Part shown: positions 24,620-33,142 of the stretch, in pieces | How positions within the stretch are numbered: the stretch's first letter is position 1 | Layout: the number at the start of each line of letters is the position of its first letter | From: Bdellovibrio sp. ZAP7 | GTDB lineage: Bacteria > Bdellovibrionota > Bdellovibrionia > Bdellovibrionales > Bdellovibrionaceae | Assembly: GCF_006874645.1 (NCBI RefSeq) | Contig: NZ_CP030082.1 | Location: 3,534,001 to 3,598,000 of the forward strand | Reading direction: 5' to 3' | Length of the DNA stretch: 64,000 nucleotides | Notes under the pieces: model-generated | Seen by the model: only the letters and a program-made list of their open reading frames with translations | Told to the model about the DNA's origin: nothing | Databases searched by the model: none | Made by a program: the position numbers and the translations under genes

Positions 24620-25492
24620 ATGAAACAAATCCTTCTTACCTTCATGATCTCTCTCTTGGCCGTAAAAGCCTTCGCCAGCGGCGTGCTGATTCAGGCTGCG
24701 GGCAGCAGTCAGACAGAATTTGATTCTTTCCTCAAAGAGCATCCGGAAAATGTTTCTTTTAGTCAGTACCTGGTTCAGCGCCTTCAAACGAATCCCCGTC
24801 AAGAGGAGGAGCTTTACAGAATTGGTGAAAATCTTGAAGCAAGTCCAAAGAATATTTCTGACTCTCTTCGCCTCATACAAAAAAGTGGGCCGTTGAGCTT
24901 GAACTCAGTTAATTTTCTTTACGATCTTTCATCCAAGCTTATGGAGAGATCTGATTTAAAAAACAATTTTGATATAAAAACTGTGAATTGCAAAGTGCGT
25001 GGACTTTTGGGAATGCACTTGGAAAAGTGTTCGAAAGTGCGAGTTGATTTTATAGCGATCAACAGACAGTGGCCCACGGCGCAGACGCTGGTGATTGAAT
25101 CCACCGCCTACCCTATCTCGACCGCAAATTCCCTGGAAGTTTCAATCGAGGCCGTATATGAGTTTCAACTGCTGTCGGATACTCACCAGGCAGTCAATTT
25201 TCGCGGAACGTACAATCAACTGATGCAGCAACACTTTGTCTTCGTACCGATGGTTGAGGGAAACTGCAAGGGCTATGCAACCAGCATTGACGATTTCAAT
25301 ATTCAAAGTTCAGGAACTCTTTTTTTCTCGAAGGACTGCCTTAAACCTGCCAATGCTCCGCCTGCAGGAAATCGTTTTAGCGAATGGCTCAGCGAAAACA
25401 AGGCCTGGATCTATCCGGTGGGAATAATTTTAATTGGAAGCGCTGCCGCTTATGGACTGAAAGACAAAAAAATCGTCGTGGAAAAACCTTAA
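24620..25492 (+). CDS. Exported protein of the Tad locus, C-terminal membrane anchor
   Basis: 290 residues with a signal peptide (to FASG, about 20) and a C-terminal hydrophobic segment (about 262-278, IYPVGIILIGSAAAYGL) before a short basic tail. The middle contains cysteine pairs (VNCKVRG...EKCSKVRV; GNCKGYA...DCLKPAN). It follows the CpaB-like gene by 8 bases and is probably part of the pilus operon; no family is recognised. Its stop overlaps the convergent amidohydrolase stop by 4 bases. Confidence 0.8.
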   Translation: MKQILLTFMISLLAVKAFASGVLIQAAGSSQTEFDSFLKEHPENVSFSQYLVQRLQTNPRQEEELYRIGENLEASPKNISDSLRLIQKSGPLSLNSVNFLYDLSSKLMERSDLKNNFDIKTVNCKVRGLLGMHLEKCSKVRVDFIAINRQWPTAQTLVIESTAYPISTANSLEVSIEAVYEFQLLSDTHQAVNFRGTYNQLMQQHFVFVPMVEGNCKGYATSIDDFNIQSSGTLFFSKDCLKPANAPPAGNRFSEWLSENKAWIYPVGIILIGSAAAYGLKDKKIVVEKP

Positions 25493-26757
25493 GTCAGATC
25501 TAAAGCTTTTCCGTCAAAAACAACTTCTTGGATGCGATCATCCTCGATCACAGTCCACGAATCAGTCCACGTCGCATCCGGATGGGCGTGATACACACTC
25601 AAATCACCAGTGAAGCGTTTGATTCTTTCTTTCGGACTTTCCTCAAGCGCCTGCTTGTTTGCAAAGAACGACGTGGGTTCAATCGGACTATCGCAACCAA
25701 AAGAAATCGGAATCTGTGCATTCTTCAAGGCTTCCCATGGAAATGCATAGGAATACAGGCCACGAAGTTTTTGTTGCAACCATTTGCGATCACTCAACCA
25801 GTGACAAGGCTGCATATGGCAGCGCACGTGAAGTGGCTTCATCATCTGGATGGTTTCAGATCTTAAAACTTGCGCATGTTCTAAATTCAAACGTCCCACA
25901 AATCCTTGCGCTGACACTTTACGTGCAAGCTTTACGATTTGGTGAGCCGCTTCGTCTCCAATAGTATGAACGGAAACTTCCAGTCCCGCGGCCCAAGTTA
26001 ACTTCAGAACTTCTTCAGCGTCCTCTAATGACCACAAAGTCTTACCGAAGTTATTGCCCTCGCCATTATAGGGACGAGACAACAACGCGGTTTCTGAACC
26101 TAACGAACCGTCATAGAAAAATTTGATACCCTTCGCTCTTAACAAACGAGTCGGTTGCTGACGTGCCACCAAAATAGAGGCAATCGCTCGATCCAACTGA
26201 TTCAGTTCATGAATGGTGTAATTTTCCTCGATCGCCAAGGTCAGCTCGCCCGCATTTTCCATCTCGACCAAAAGATTCCACAAAGAATCTGTGCAAGACA
26301 TATCGCGGATGTGCGTGAACCCTGCACGATTAAACATTTTGCAGGCGGCAAGAATTTGCAGACGCTGTTGAGCTTTTTCGTACGGAGGGATTTTATCAAA
26401 ACTTTGCAGATGATCTTTTTCGCTGAGCAGTCCCGATTCGGACTGCAGACCCAAAGCTTTCAATGCCTGTGAATTCACCCAAGCCGTGTGACCATCAGCA
26501 CGGGCAAGATAAACGGGATAGTTCGGGAATATATCATCAAGCTGCTGCTTAGTCGGAAGTTTTTTATCCGCCCATTTGTTTTCATCCCAGCCAAATCCCA
26601 CCAGCCAACCGCCGCGAAAAGCGGTTTTACCCTGCAAAGACACATAGCGAATCGCTTCAGCACTTGGCAGATCAAATAGCATCAACCCTGTCGCAAATTC
26701 GCCAGTAGCTAAAAAGTGAGTATGACTGTCATAAAGACGCGGGATCTTTAAATGCAT
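25489..26757 (-). CDS. YtcJ-like amidohydrolase
   Basis: 422 residues. RLYDSHTHFL near the N-terminus is the metal-binding HxH strand of the amidohydrolase superfamily. GDEAAH and NLEHAQVL supply the later histidines and FGCDSPIEP the C-terminal catalytic Asp, the YtcJ/AepA (amidohydrolase 3) layout, with KFFYDGSLGSETALL in place of the usual carboxylated-lysine region. Shorter than typical YtcJ proteins (about 530). The substrate is unknown. Its start codon and Shine-Dalgarno lie in the 3' arm of the hairpin at 26756-26787. Confidence 0.88.
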   Translation of the reverse strand: MHLKIPRLYDSHTHFLATGEFATGLMLFDLPSAEAIRYVSLQGKTAFRGGWLVGFGWDENKWADKKLPTKQQLDDIFPNYPVYLARADGHTAWVNSQALKALGLQSESGLLSEKDHLQSFDKIPPYEKAQQRLQILAACKMFNRAGFTHIRDMSCTDSLWNLLVEMENAGELTLAIEENYTIHELNQLDRAIASILVARQQPTRLLRAKGIKFFYDGSLGSETALLSRPYNGEGNNFGKTLWSLEDAEEVLKLTWAAGLEVSVHTIGDEAAHQIVKLARKVSAQGFVGRLNLEHAQVLRSETIQMMKPLHVRCHMQPCHWLSDRKWLQQKLRGLYSYAFPWEALKNAQIPISFGCDSPIEPTSFFANKQALEESPKERIKRFTGDLSVYHAHPDATWTDSWTVIEDDRIQEVVFDGKALDLT

Positions 26758-26787
26758 AAGGCCCTCTGTTTTATCAGAGGGCCTTAT
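26756..26787. terminator. Perfect hairpin covering the amidohydrolase start
   Basis: ATAAGGCCCTCTG (26756-26768) and CAGAGGGCCTTAT (26775-26787) pair perfectly around six bases. Read on plus it is followed by a T-rich tail, terminator-like. Read on minus the 3' arm carries GAGGG and the first two bases of the ATG of the amidohydrolase gene, so it would sequester that start. It also lies 24 bases after the stop of the glycine-rich gene. Confidence 0.7.
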
Positions 26788-26811
26788 ACTTTTTAAGTTT
26801 TAATTTTTAAA

Positions 26812-28863
26812 TTATCGACCTGTGCCGACGCCAGTCGAAGTTCCGTTGTTATTTAGAATTGGAACTTGGCCTGGAACCGTCACACCCGTACCAACCGGAG
26901 TTGTCGCTGTGCCGCTGCCACCCATGATCACGCCGCCTGGGTAAGTAACTGTACCACCCGTGTTGTAGTAACCAGAAGAACCCGAACCACCAATATAACT
27001 TGTGCCGCCTGAATAAGCGCCAGATTGGATGTAATAAAGTTTTTGCTGCAAGTTCATGATCTCAGAAACAACGCTCGCGGAAGCTTGTTGACGCTGCATT
27101 TGAGCTTGGAAGTAAGCTTGCTGTTGTTGCATCTGCATTTGCATCATTTGCTGTTGCATTTGCATCATACCCATATCACCCGCGTAACCGCTGGTCATAG
27201 CACCTGTGTAAGTGCCATAGCCGCCCATACCGCCTGGATATGCGCCGTAACCCATACCTCCCGGATAAGCACCATAACCCATTCCACCTGGGTATGCGCC
27301 ACCGATTGCTCCACCAATGGCACCGCCATTAACGAAGCCCATACCGCCTGGATATGCGCCATAGCCCATTCCACCTGGATAAGATCCATAACCCATTCCA
27401 CCCGGGAATGCAGAAGCGATTCCGCCACCATTAACAAATGAGCTCACGCCACCAGGGTAAGCGCCGTAGCCCATACCGCCTGGATATGCGCCGTAACCCA
27501 TACCGCCTGGATATGCGCCGTAACCCATACCACCTGGATATGAACCATAACCCATTCCACCTGGGAATGCAGAACCAATTGCTCCACCGCTAACAACTGC
27601 ACCCATACCACCCGGATAAGCCATACCTGGGTAACCACCCATCATGCCACCCATCGGACCAGACATACCCCAAGGACCCATGCCGCCAGCGTAAATACCG
27701 CCGCCCATTTGGCCGCCACCGTTCAAATATGGGTTACCCCACATTCCAGTTCCGTTTGCGCCACCCATAGGACCATACATTCCCATTGCGCCACCATTTT
27801 GGCCCGCACAACCGAAACCACCGGCACCGATACCTGTCGACATCGCACCGTATACTCCAGAACCGCCGCCCAACGCTTGCGTCAAACCTGTTGCAAGATA
27901 TGGAAAGCCCATCAAGAAAGATGGAGCAGGATTCATCGGGTAACCAAGATTCGCTGCATTTTCGATAGCGTATTTATTTTGTTGGTAACCAAGGTAAGTA
28001 CCAAACAAACCCATACCAACGTTTGCGATGACACTCGTCCAGTCAGTTTGAGGTTTAGTATATGTATAACCATTTCCTGAAGCCGCACAGTTTGGACAGA
28101 TGCCTGCTTCAGTTTGCTCACGTTGAGCATCCTGACGAGCTTGAAGAGCGTCTTTACGAGCATCTCTTAGGCGATCTTGTGCATATTCAATAGAGCGATC
28201 GATATTTTCGATATCGCTACGTAGCTTGTTCGCTTTAGAAGTAGAAGCGCTGTAAGTTTTCAAAGCCGCTTTACATCTGTCAGTGCTACCGATTTTGCGA
28301 TCTTGAACTTGGAACGGAGCAAAGCAGGCTGCAGGATTGATCGTTCCTCTTTGACTTCTGTTACAAACATAATTCGTTTTTGTATCTAAACCATTCCATT
28401 GAGCTGGAGAGAAATCACCAGCTTTGCTTTTCGGCGCCGCTTTAGGCTGACCTTCTTCGCCGACAACAACACCGTCTGCTGTGAAGTCTTCAGCATAACC
28501 TTCATACTCGTCACAAGATTTTGTTCCATCCATGTGTTCGAAAAGAGTTTGAGCATAGTTGTCTGCTACGACGTCTTCGATATCACGTCTCGCATACTTC
28601 ATGTCTCTCTCTGCTTTTTTCAAATCAGATTTCTTTTCTGTTTTTTCTTTTTTCATTTCAGCGATTTGCTGTTGAAGATCAGCAACATCATCGTCTTCGC
28701 TGACCGCTGCTTGTCCACCGCCGTAATTATAGGGGCATTGTTGCATGCCTCCATATACACCCGTACCCGCCATACCGTAGTTGGCAGCGTATTGGGCTTT
28801 GGCATTCAGTGCGAAACTCAACACGATCATCAGTGGAGTTGCAACGCGAATCCATAATTTCAT
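26812..28863 (-). CDS. Secreted glycine-rich repeat protein
   Basis: 683 residues from the ATG at 28863 (AGGAG 5 bases upstream; signal peptide ending LNAKA). Residues 55-265 form a charged coiled coil with a few cysteines (DLQQQIAEMKKEKTEKKSDLKKAERDMKYARRD). After a GFGCAGQNGG section, about 390-560 consists of repeats of YPGGMGYGA/S, broken by VNGGxIxSAFPGGMGYGS units. The end is a Met/Gln-rich stretch (MMQMQMQQQQAYFQAQ) and a Gly/Thr tail. The nonapeptide repeats suggest an extended surface or matrix protein. No enzymatic domain seen. A weak sigma-28-like promoter may lie at 28932-28905. Confidence 0.85.
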   Translation of the reverse strand: MKLWIRVATPLMIVLSFALNAKAQYAANYGMAGTGVYGGMQQCPYNYGGGQAAVSEDDDVADLQQQIAEMKKEKTEKKSDLKKAERDMKYARRDIEDVVADNYAQTLFEHMDGTKSCDEYEGYAEDFTADGVVVGEEGQPKAAPKSKAGDFSPAQWNGLDTKTNYVCNRSQRGTINPAACFAPFQVQDRKIGSTDRCKAALKTYSASTSKANKLRSDIENIDRSIEYAQDRLRDARKDALQARQDAQREQTEAGICPNCAASGNGYTYTKPQTDWTSVIANVGMGLFGTYLGYQQNKYAIENAANLGYPMNPAPSFLMGFPYLATGLTQALGGGSGVYGAMSTGIGAGGFGCAGQNGGAMGMYGPMGGANGTGMWGNPYLNGGGQMGGGIYAGGMGPWGMSGPMGGMMGGYPGMAYPGGMGAVVSGGAIGSAFPGGMGYGSYPGGMGYGAYPGGMGYGAYPGGMGYGAYPGGVSSFVNGGGIASAFPGGMGYGSYPGGMGYGAYPGGMGFVNGGAIGGAIGGAYPGGMGYGAYPGGMGYGAYPGGMGGYGTYTGAMTSGYAGDMGMMQMQQQMMQMQMQQQQAYFQAQMQRQQASASVVSEIMNLQQKLYYIQSGAYSGGTSYIGGSGSSGYYNTGGTVTYPGGVIMGGSGTATTPVGTGVTVPGQVPILNNNGTSTGVGTGR

Positions 28864-29021
28864 ATTCGATCTCCTGAAAAGAAAAAAACGTATATTCGTT
28901 ATACTAATCGTCAGGATAGAGGAGAGACTTGACTCAAAATTGATCAATCCCGACCAATATTGAGTATTCTGGACCATGCTCGCCGTCTTCCATGACAACA
29001 TAAGTACTTCTTGAAAATACT

Positions 29022-29050
29022 TTGCACTCGTACTCTTCAAATCCTACACT
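29022..29050 (+). promoter_or_regulatory. Promoter giving a leaderless kinase transcript
   Basis: TTGCAC (29022-29027), 17 bases, TACACT (29045-29050). The -10 ends 8 bases before the ATG at 29059, so transcription would start at or just before the start codon. No Shine-Dalgarno precedes that ATG, which agrees. Confidence 0.45.
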
Positions 29051-29058
29051 ACCTTCAT

Positions 29059-30168
29059 ATGAGCAAGCACACAATTCTTTGTGTTGACGATGAAATAGAT
29101 AACGTAGAAGCCTTAGAGAGGTTGTTTCGAAAGAAATATACTGTACTTAAGGCTACGTCTGGAAAGCAGGCCCTAGAGGTTCTCGACCAACATCGAGGCT
29201 CCTTGGCGTTGATCATCACAGACCAACGTATGCCTGAAATGACGGGCGTGGAGTTTTTAGAAAAAACTCTGGAATCTCATCCTGAAACAGTTCGCATTCT
29301 TTTGACGGGTTACACAGATCTTGAATCTGTGATTTCAGCTGTGAATAAAGGTCAAATTTTTCGCTACATCACGAAACCCTGGGATCCCGTGGATCTTGCG
29401 AACACCGTGGATCACGCAGTTGATCGCTTCGCCTTAGGCCAAGAACTGAAAACGAAAAATTCAGAATTAGCAAAAGCGTTGGACGAGTTGAAAAGCCTGG
29501 ATGTCGCGAAATCCAATTTCATGATTTTGATTAACCACGAATTGAAAACTCCACTGACTTCAATCCTAAGCTTCTCGGCTTTGCTGAGCGAGTCGGCTTT
29601 GGCAGATGAAGACAAACTGATGGTGAACCGCATTTCTCGCAGTGCCGATCGGTTGAAAAATCTGGTGGACGATGTTTTGTTGATTGTTCGTGCTGAAACA
29701 AATCAGCTCAAAATCGACGTACAAAATGTTTCATTCTCTGAATTCAGCGATCTTCCTAAAGAAGTCGTAAATCTTTTGAATCAGAAAAATATCACCATCG
29801 GAAATCACATCTCCCCTAACGGTGTGCTGGCAGACGTGCGTTTAGTGAAACAGATTATGCAAAGATTGATTCACAATGCGGCAAAGTTTTGTCAGGACGG
29901 AACGGAAATCGAAGTCAAAGTAGCTCCGGAAGCAAATGTGGCACGCTTCTCTGTCACAAACCGCGGTCCTCATCTTTCCAGTAAAGTTGTGGAAAAAATC
30001 ATGAAGCCTTTTTACATTGATGAAGATGTCATGCACCATTCATCAGGAACTGGCTTGGGATTGACCATTTGTCAGGCTATTTTAAAAGCGCACGGCTCAC
30101 ACTTGCAATTTAAGAATACCGATCAAGGTGTAATGGTTTCCTTCGAACTTCCTCTCGCGAATCCGTAA
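29059..30168 (+). CDS. Response regulator-histidine kinase hybrid
   Basis: 369 residues from the ATG at 29059 (an upstream TTG at 29011 has no ribosome site). Receiver domain about 4-120 with phosphoacceptor Asp55 (LIITDQRMPEMTG) and the RpfG-like ending GQIFRYITKPWD. A coiled coil follows, then a HisKA dimerisation helix with His160 (NHELKTPLTSIL) and a HATPase_c domain with an N-box (IHNAAKFC), a diverged G1 region and a GTGLGLTICQAI G2 box. No membrane or sensor segment, so it is cytoplasmic, taking input through the receiver. Target unknown; it stands just before the Tad secretin. Confidence 0.92.
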   Translation: MSKHTILCVDDEIDNVEALERLFRKKYTVLKATSGKQALEVLDQHRGSLALIITDQRMPEMTGVEFLEKTLESHPETVRILLTGYTDLESVISAVNKGQIFRYITKPWDPVDLANTVDHAVDRFALGQELKTKNSELAKALDELKSLDVAKSNFMILINHELKTPLTSILSFSALLSESALADEDKLMVNRISRSADRLKNLVDDVLLIVRAETNQLKIDVQNVSFSEFSDLPKEVVNLLNQKNITIGNHISPNGVLADVRLVKQIMQRLIHNAAKFCQDGTEIEVKVAPEANVARFSVTNRGPHLSSKVVEKIMKPFYIDEDVMHHSSGTGLGLTICQAILKAHGSHLQFKNTDQGVMVSFELPLANP

Positions 30169-30221
30169 ACGTCCGAACCTCGCAGGCTCATACCATGTGA
30201 ACTTGCGAGGCCCTGTGCGTA

Positions 30222-30241
30222 AAGGTTGCTCTAACAACCTT
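30222..30241 (+). promoter_or_regulatory. Hairpin immediately before the secretin start codon
   Basis: AAGGTTG (30222-30228) pairs exactly with CAACCTT (30235-30241), loop CTCTAA; the ATG follows 2 bases later. The only AAGG-type ribosome site lies in the 5' arm. A larger imperfect hairpin, CCTCGCAGG with CTTGCGAGG, precedes it. Confidence 0.4.
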
Positions 30242-30243
30242 GC

Positions 30244-31554
30244 ATGAAGGCCATTCTATTTTTACTTTGTCTGATTTATTCCCACGTTGCATTCGCCGTC
30301 CCTACTGAAATCGTTCTTTCATTAGGTGAATCCAGCAGCCTAAATATTCACACTCGTTCATCCGTATGGATTCAAGATCGCGCGATTCTAAAAGCCGAAG
30401 CGCTCGGATCACGCTTAAACATCAAGGGTGTTGGCGAGGGAATGACCAATGTAAGAGTTGACGGCAATCTTTATCGCATTCAAGTGGTTCACCCCGGAAA
30501 ACGAGCGGCTCTTTCAGATTTGAAAAAACAGCTCACGAAATTTATCGGGCTGAATGTCGAAGTTGGTGAAGGCGATTTATTGGTCACGGGCCGCCTGTAT
30601 CGCCTGCAGGATTGGGTTCGCTTGGCTGAATCGTTGAAAGTTTCAGGCATCACATATCAAATGCGTGCAACAATGTCCCCGTCCCTGCAAAATGAAAGTC
30701 AGCAACATCTCAGTGACCTGTTGAATAAAGCGAAAATCCCTCCGCAAACTATTATCTTTGTGCCAGCACCCGAAATTCGAGTGGCGGGAAATGATCTGGC
30801 TTTACGTAAATACCAAAAATTGCTGCAACCCTATGGGATTTCCATCGTCAAAGACCAAACCAGTCTCGATATCGCACCCACGGTGAAAGTGCAGATCACT
30901 GTTGCCGAAGTCATTCACTCCAACGCCATGAAGTATGGTATCAAATGGCCCCAGGAATATTCCGCAACCGTATTACCCAAAGACGGAAATGTTTGGGGCG
31001 AAGCCGTCTTTACCGCACAAGCATTTGAGGAAAAAGGCTTCGGGAAAATCTTGGCCAGTCCCAATATCATTTGTCGCAGTGGCAGCGAGGCTGAATTCCT
31101 GGCTGGCGGAGAGTTCCCAATCAAAATCATGAATTATGAAGTTCAAGATATCGTGTGGAAAAGGTATGGGATCTTGCTGCGAGTGAAGCCGCGGGCGGAC
31201 TCTGCCGGCAGAATCAGCCTTTCCATTGAAACGGAAGTGTCTACCTTGGATCAAGCCCGTGCTGTTGATGGTGTCCCCGGAGTTTTAACCAATCGGGTTT
31301 CCAGTCACTTTGATTTGACCCGTCCACAGACCATTGCGCTTTCAGGTCTGTTAAAAAATGATGACGGAAACAGCTCAAGCGGTCTGCCAATACTTTCTAG
31401 AATTCCCATCCTAGGCCCGCTGTTTTCCAGTAAAGACTTTCGGGAAAACAAGTCAGAGCTTGTGATCTTTGTTCGCCCCTCCATCATGAACGAAAATGAA
31501 AACAACGGTGAAGGCCGCCCCCACCACCTGGGCGAGATTCGAAATAATATATGA
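30244..31554 (+). CDS. cpaC: CpaC/RcpA-type secretin of the Tad pilus
   Basis: 436 residues with a signal peptide (to AFAVP). The N-terminal domain (about 20-85: IVLSLGESSSLNI...VGEGMTNVRVDGNLYRIQVV) is the pilus-specific N0-like part of CpaC. A BON-like segment follows, then the secretin domain (about 215-420: VKVQITVAEVIHSNAMKYGIKW...KILASPNIICRSGSEAEFLAGGEFPI...LPILSRIPILGPLFSSKDFRENKSELVIFVRPSI), whose ending is diagnostic. It forms the outer-membrane pore. Its stop overlaps the ATPase start by 4 bases. Confidence 0.93.
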   Translation: MKAILFLLCLIYSHVAFAVPTEIVLSLGESSSLNIHTRSSVWIQDRAILKAEALGSRLNIKGVGEGMTNVRVDGNLYRIQVVHPGKRAALSDLKKQLTKFIGLNVEVGEGDLLVTGRLYRLQDWVRLAESLKVSGITYQMRATMSPSLQNESQQHLSDLLNKAKIPPQTIIFVPAPEIRVAGNDLALRKYQKLLQPYGISIVKDQTSLDIAPTVKVQITVAEVIHSNAMKYGIKWPQEYSATVLPKDGNVWGEAVFTAQAFEEKGFGKILASPNIICRSGSEAEFLAGGEFPIKIMNYEVQDIVWKRYGILLRVKPRADSAGRISLSIETEVSTLDQARAVDGVPGVLTNRVSSHFDLTRPQTIALSGLLKNDDGNSSSGLPILSRIPILGPLFSSKDFRENKSELVIFVRPSIMNENENNGEGRPHHLGEIRNNI

Positions 31555-32693
31555 TCAATCTTCTTAAGCAGCATTATCTGGATCTTCAGAGTGCCATTCA
31601 AAGTCTGCCCTTAAATGAGTTGCTGCTCTCCCCGGATGAAGAAACCCAGCTGCGTTCGCAAAAAATTGACCAATTGATTCAGCAGGAAACCACCTTGCTG
31701 GATGCAGCAATCGGCGAAAGACTTCGCGCGGAGTTTTATTCCTGGGGACCTCTCTGCAGTTTGATGGAGGACGAAACAGTTACGGAAATTATAGTGAACG
31801 GTCCGGATAAAATCTGGTTCGAAAAAAATGGAACACTGACAGAACATCAGGACCGATTCTTATCTGAAATCAGTTTTCGCAATTGCATCGAACGGATGTC
31901 CCAGGCGGCGAAATGCTTTATCACCGTTGAACATCCCTCCGCGGATAGCAGTTTTGGTGACTTTCGTTTAAGTCTGATCGGAGCCGACCTCACGCAGTCG
32001 CACGCACATCTTTCCCTCCGTCGCCACCCGAAAAATCCTTGGACATTCGAGAAATTGAAATCCCATCAGTGGTGTGGAGATAGTGAAGTGTCGTTTTTTA
32101 AACAGCTGATTCAAGAACGAAAGAACTTCCTGGTTATTGGCTCCACAGGATCCGGAAAAACATCGGTCTTGAATTCACTATTAGATTTGTTGCCTAAAAA
32201 TGAGCGCGTGGTGGTCATCGAAGACACTTCAGAAATTGCTCTTTCAAATGGCGCCAGTATGAAACTGCATACCAGAGAAGATCCTCAAGGCATTTTGCCT
32301 AACATAGATCAAACTCAACTGGTGAAGCGTTCGTTGCGACTAAGGCCAGATCGATTGGTGATGGGTGAAGTGCGTGGATCTGAAGCAAAAGATTTCTTAA
32401 TGGCGTTGGCGACAGGGCATGCGGGAAGCTTTGGAACGCTTCATGCGCAAGATCCCCAACAGGCATTGATTCGCCTGGAAATGTTGATCCAAATGGGTGC
32501 ACCCCAATGGAATCTGATAGCAATTCGTCGTCTGATTCAGCTCTCGCTCGACTACATTCTGGTTGCCGGTCGAGAGCCATCAGGTTTAAGAATTTTTAAA
32601 GGGGCTTATCGCCTGTGTTCTCTTGAGGACCACGGCTTCCTGGTTGAGCCATTGGACCTGACTTCGTCGGGAAGAACTCTTGAGCGTCTTTGA
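31551..32693 (+). CDS. cpaF: CpaF/TadA-type pilus assembly ATPase
   Basis: 380 residues. Walker A GSTGSGKT (197-204), Asp-box VVVIEDTSEIAL, Walker B-like LVMGEVRGSEAKDFLMALATGHAGSFGTLHA with the His-box, all typical of the VirB11/TadA branch of secretion ATPases. The N-terminal domain (MEDETVTEIIVNGPDKIWFEKNG) is also CpaF-like. It would power Flp pilus extension and perhaps retraction. Its last 98 bases overlap the 3' end of a gene on the other strand. TadB, TadC and TadZ partners are not in this window. Confidence 0.94.
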   Translation: MINLLKQHYLDLQSAIQSLPLNELLLSPDEETQLRSQKIDQLIQQETTLLDAAIGERLRAEFYSWGPLCSLMEDETVTEIIVNGPDKIWFEKNGTLTEHQDRFLSEISFRNCIERMSQAAKCFITVEHPSADSSFGDFRLSLIGADLTQSHAHLSLRRHPKNPWTFEKLKSHQWCGDSEVSFFKQLIQERKNFLVIGSTGSGKTSVLNSLLDLLPKNERVVVIEDTSEIALSNGASMKLHTREDPQGILPNIDQTQLVKRSLRLRPDRLVMGEVRGSEAKDFLMALATGHAGSFGTLHAQDPQQALIRLEMLIQMGAPQWNLIAIRRLIQLSLDYILVAGREPSGLRIFKGAYRLCSLEDHGFLVEPLDLTSSGRTLERL

Positions 32694-33024
32694 CGTTGTT
32701 CAATGCTTCCTCTGAACGAGTTGTTTCCGCGTTTTCACGAGCGATGGACTTCGGATTTGTAAAGAAAGCTTTGTTCAAGTCTTCGATAACTTTCTTTTTG
32801 CTCATCTCAGGAGTTTTATAACTGATCGGAGCTTCGGGCTCCGGCAACGCTCCTGACTGGCGCATTTCTTCCAACTGTTTGCTCAATTGAATTCGGTCAC
32901 CCAAGGAATTTTTTCCTTCGGGACGACCAAATGCGGGAGCACCTGGGCGCGCCGGTTGGGATGCTGACACATCCGTCGCTCGGGTTCTTGCGCTTGAAGG
33001 AAGGATTCCGCTGATCTTATCCAT
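32596..33024 (-). CDS. Small hydrophilic protein of unknown function
   Basis: 142 residues, rich in Pro, Ser, Glu and Lys and probably largely disordered (MDKISGILPSSARTRATDVSASQPARPG...). One amphipathic helix lies at about 45-55 and another around KKKVIEDLNKAFFTNP. No signal peptide. GGAGG lies 6 bases before the ATG. The gene has a sigma-28-like promoter (33104-33078), so it may be a motility or attack-phase protein. Its end overlaps the cpaF 3' end by 98 bases, tail to tail. Confidence 0.78.
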   Translation of the reverse strand: MDKISGILPSSARTRATDVSASQPARPGAPAFGRPEGKNSLGDRIQLSKQLEEMRQSGALPEPEAPISYKTPEMSKKKVIEDLNKAFFTNPKSIARENAETTRSEEALNNVKDAQEFFPTKSGPMAQPGSRGPQENTGDKPL

Positions 33025-33077
33025 ACCACACCTCCGTGTGTGTTAAAGAAAACCATCCATGGTTTCCCTTATACTTC

Positions 33078-33104
33078 GTATCGGATTAAGACGTCTCAGC
33101 TTGA
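33078..33104 (-). promoter_or_regulatory. Sigma-28 (FliA)-like promoter
   Basis: On the minus strand TCAAG (33104-33100), 15 bases, CCGATAC (33084-33078): same boxes and spacing as at 3574-3600. It is 53 bases before the start at 33024. A GACCTAGGTC palindrome lies 19 bases further upstream. Confidence 0.6.
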
Positions 33105-33142
33105 GACCTGCAATGAATTTCTGGACCTAGGTCACAGTTTAA

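Noticed and set aside
27230..27620. CRISPR-like or non-coding tandem repeat
   Set aside because: The 27-base repeats are in frame and encode YPGGMGYGA units in a gene with a signal peptide; there are no unique spacers.
28905..28932. Sigma-28-like promoter before the glycine-rich gene (TCAAG...ACGATTA)
   Set aside because: Spacing is 16 instead of 15 and two -10 bases differ; kept only as a weak possibility in the gene note.
29011..29058. Upstream TTG start for the kinase gene
   Set aside because: No ribosome site, the extra 16 residues are unlike a receiver N-terminus, and the -10 box lies within this stretch.
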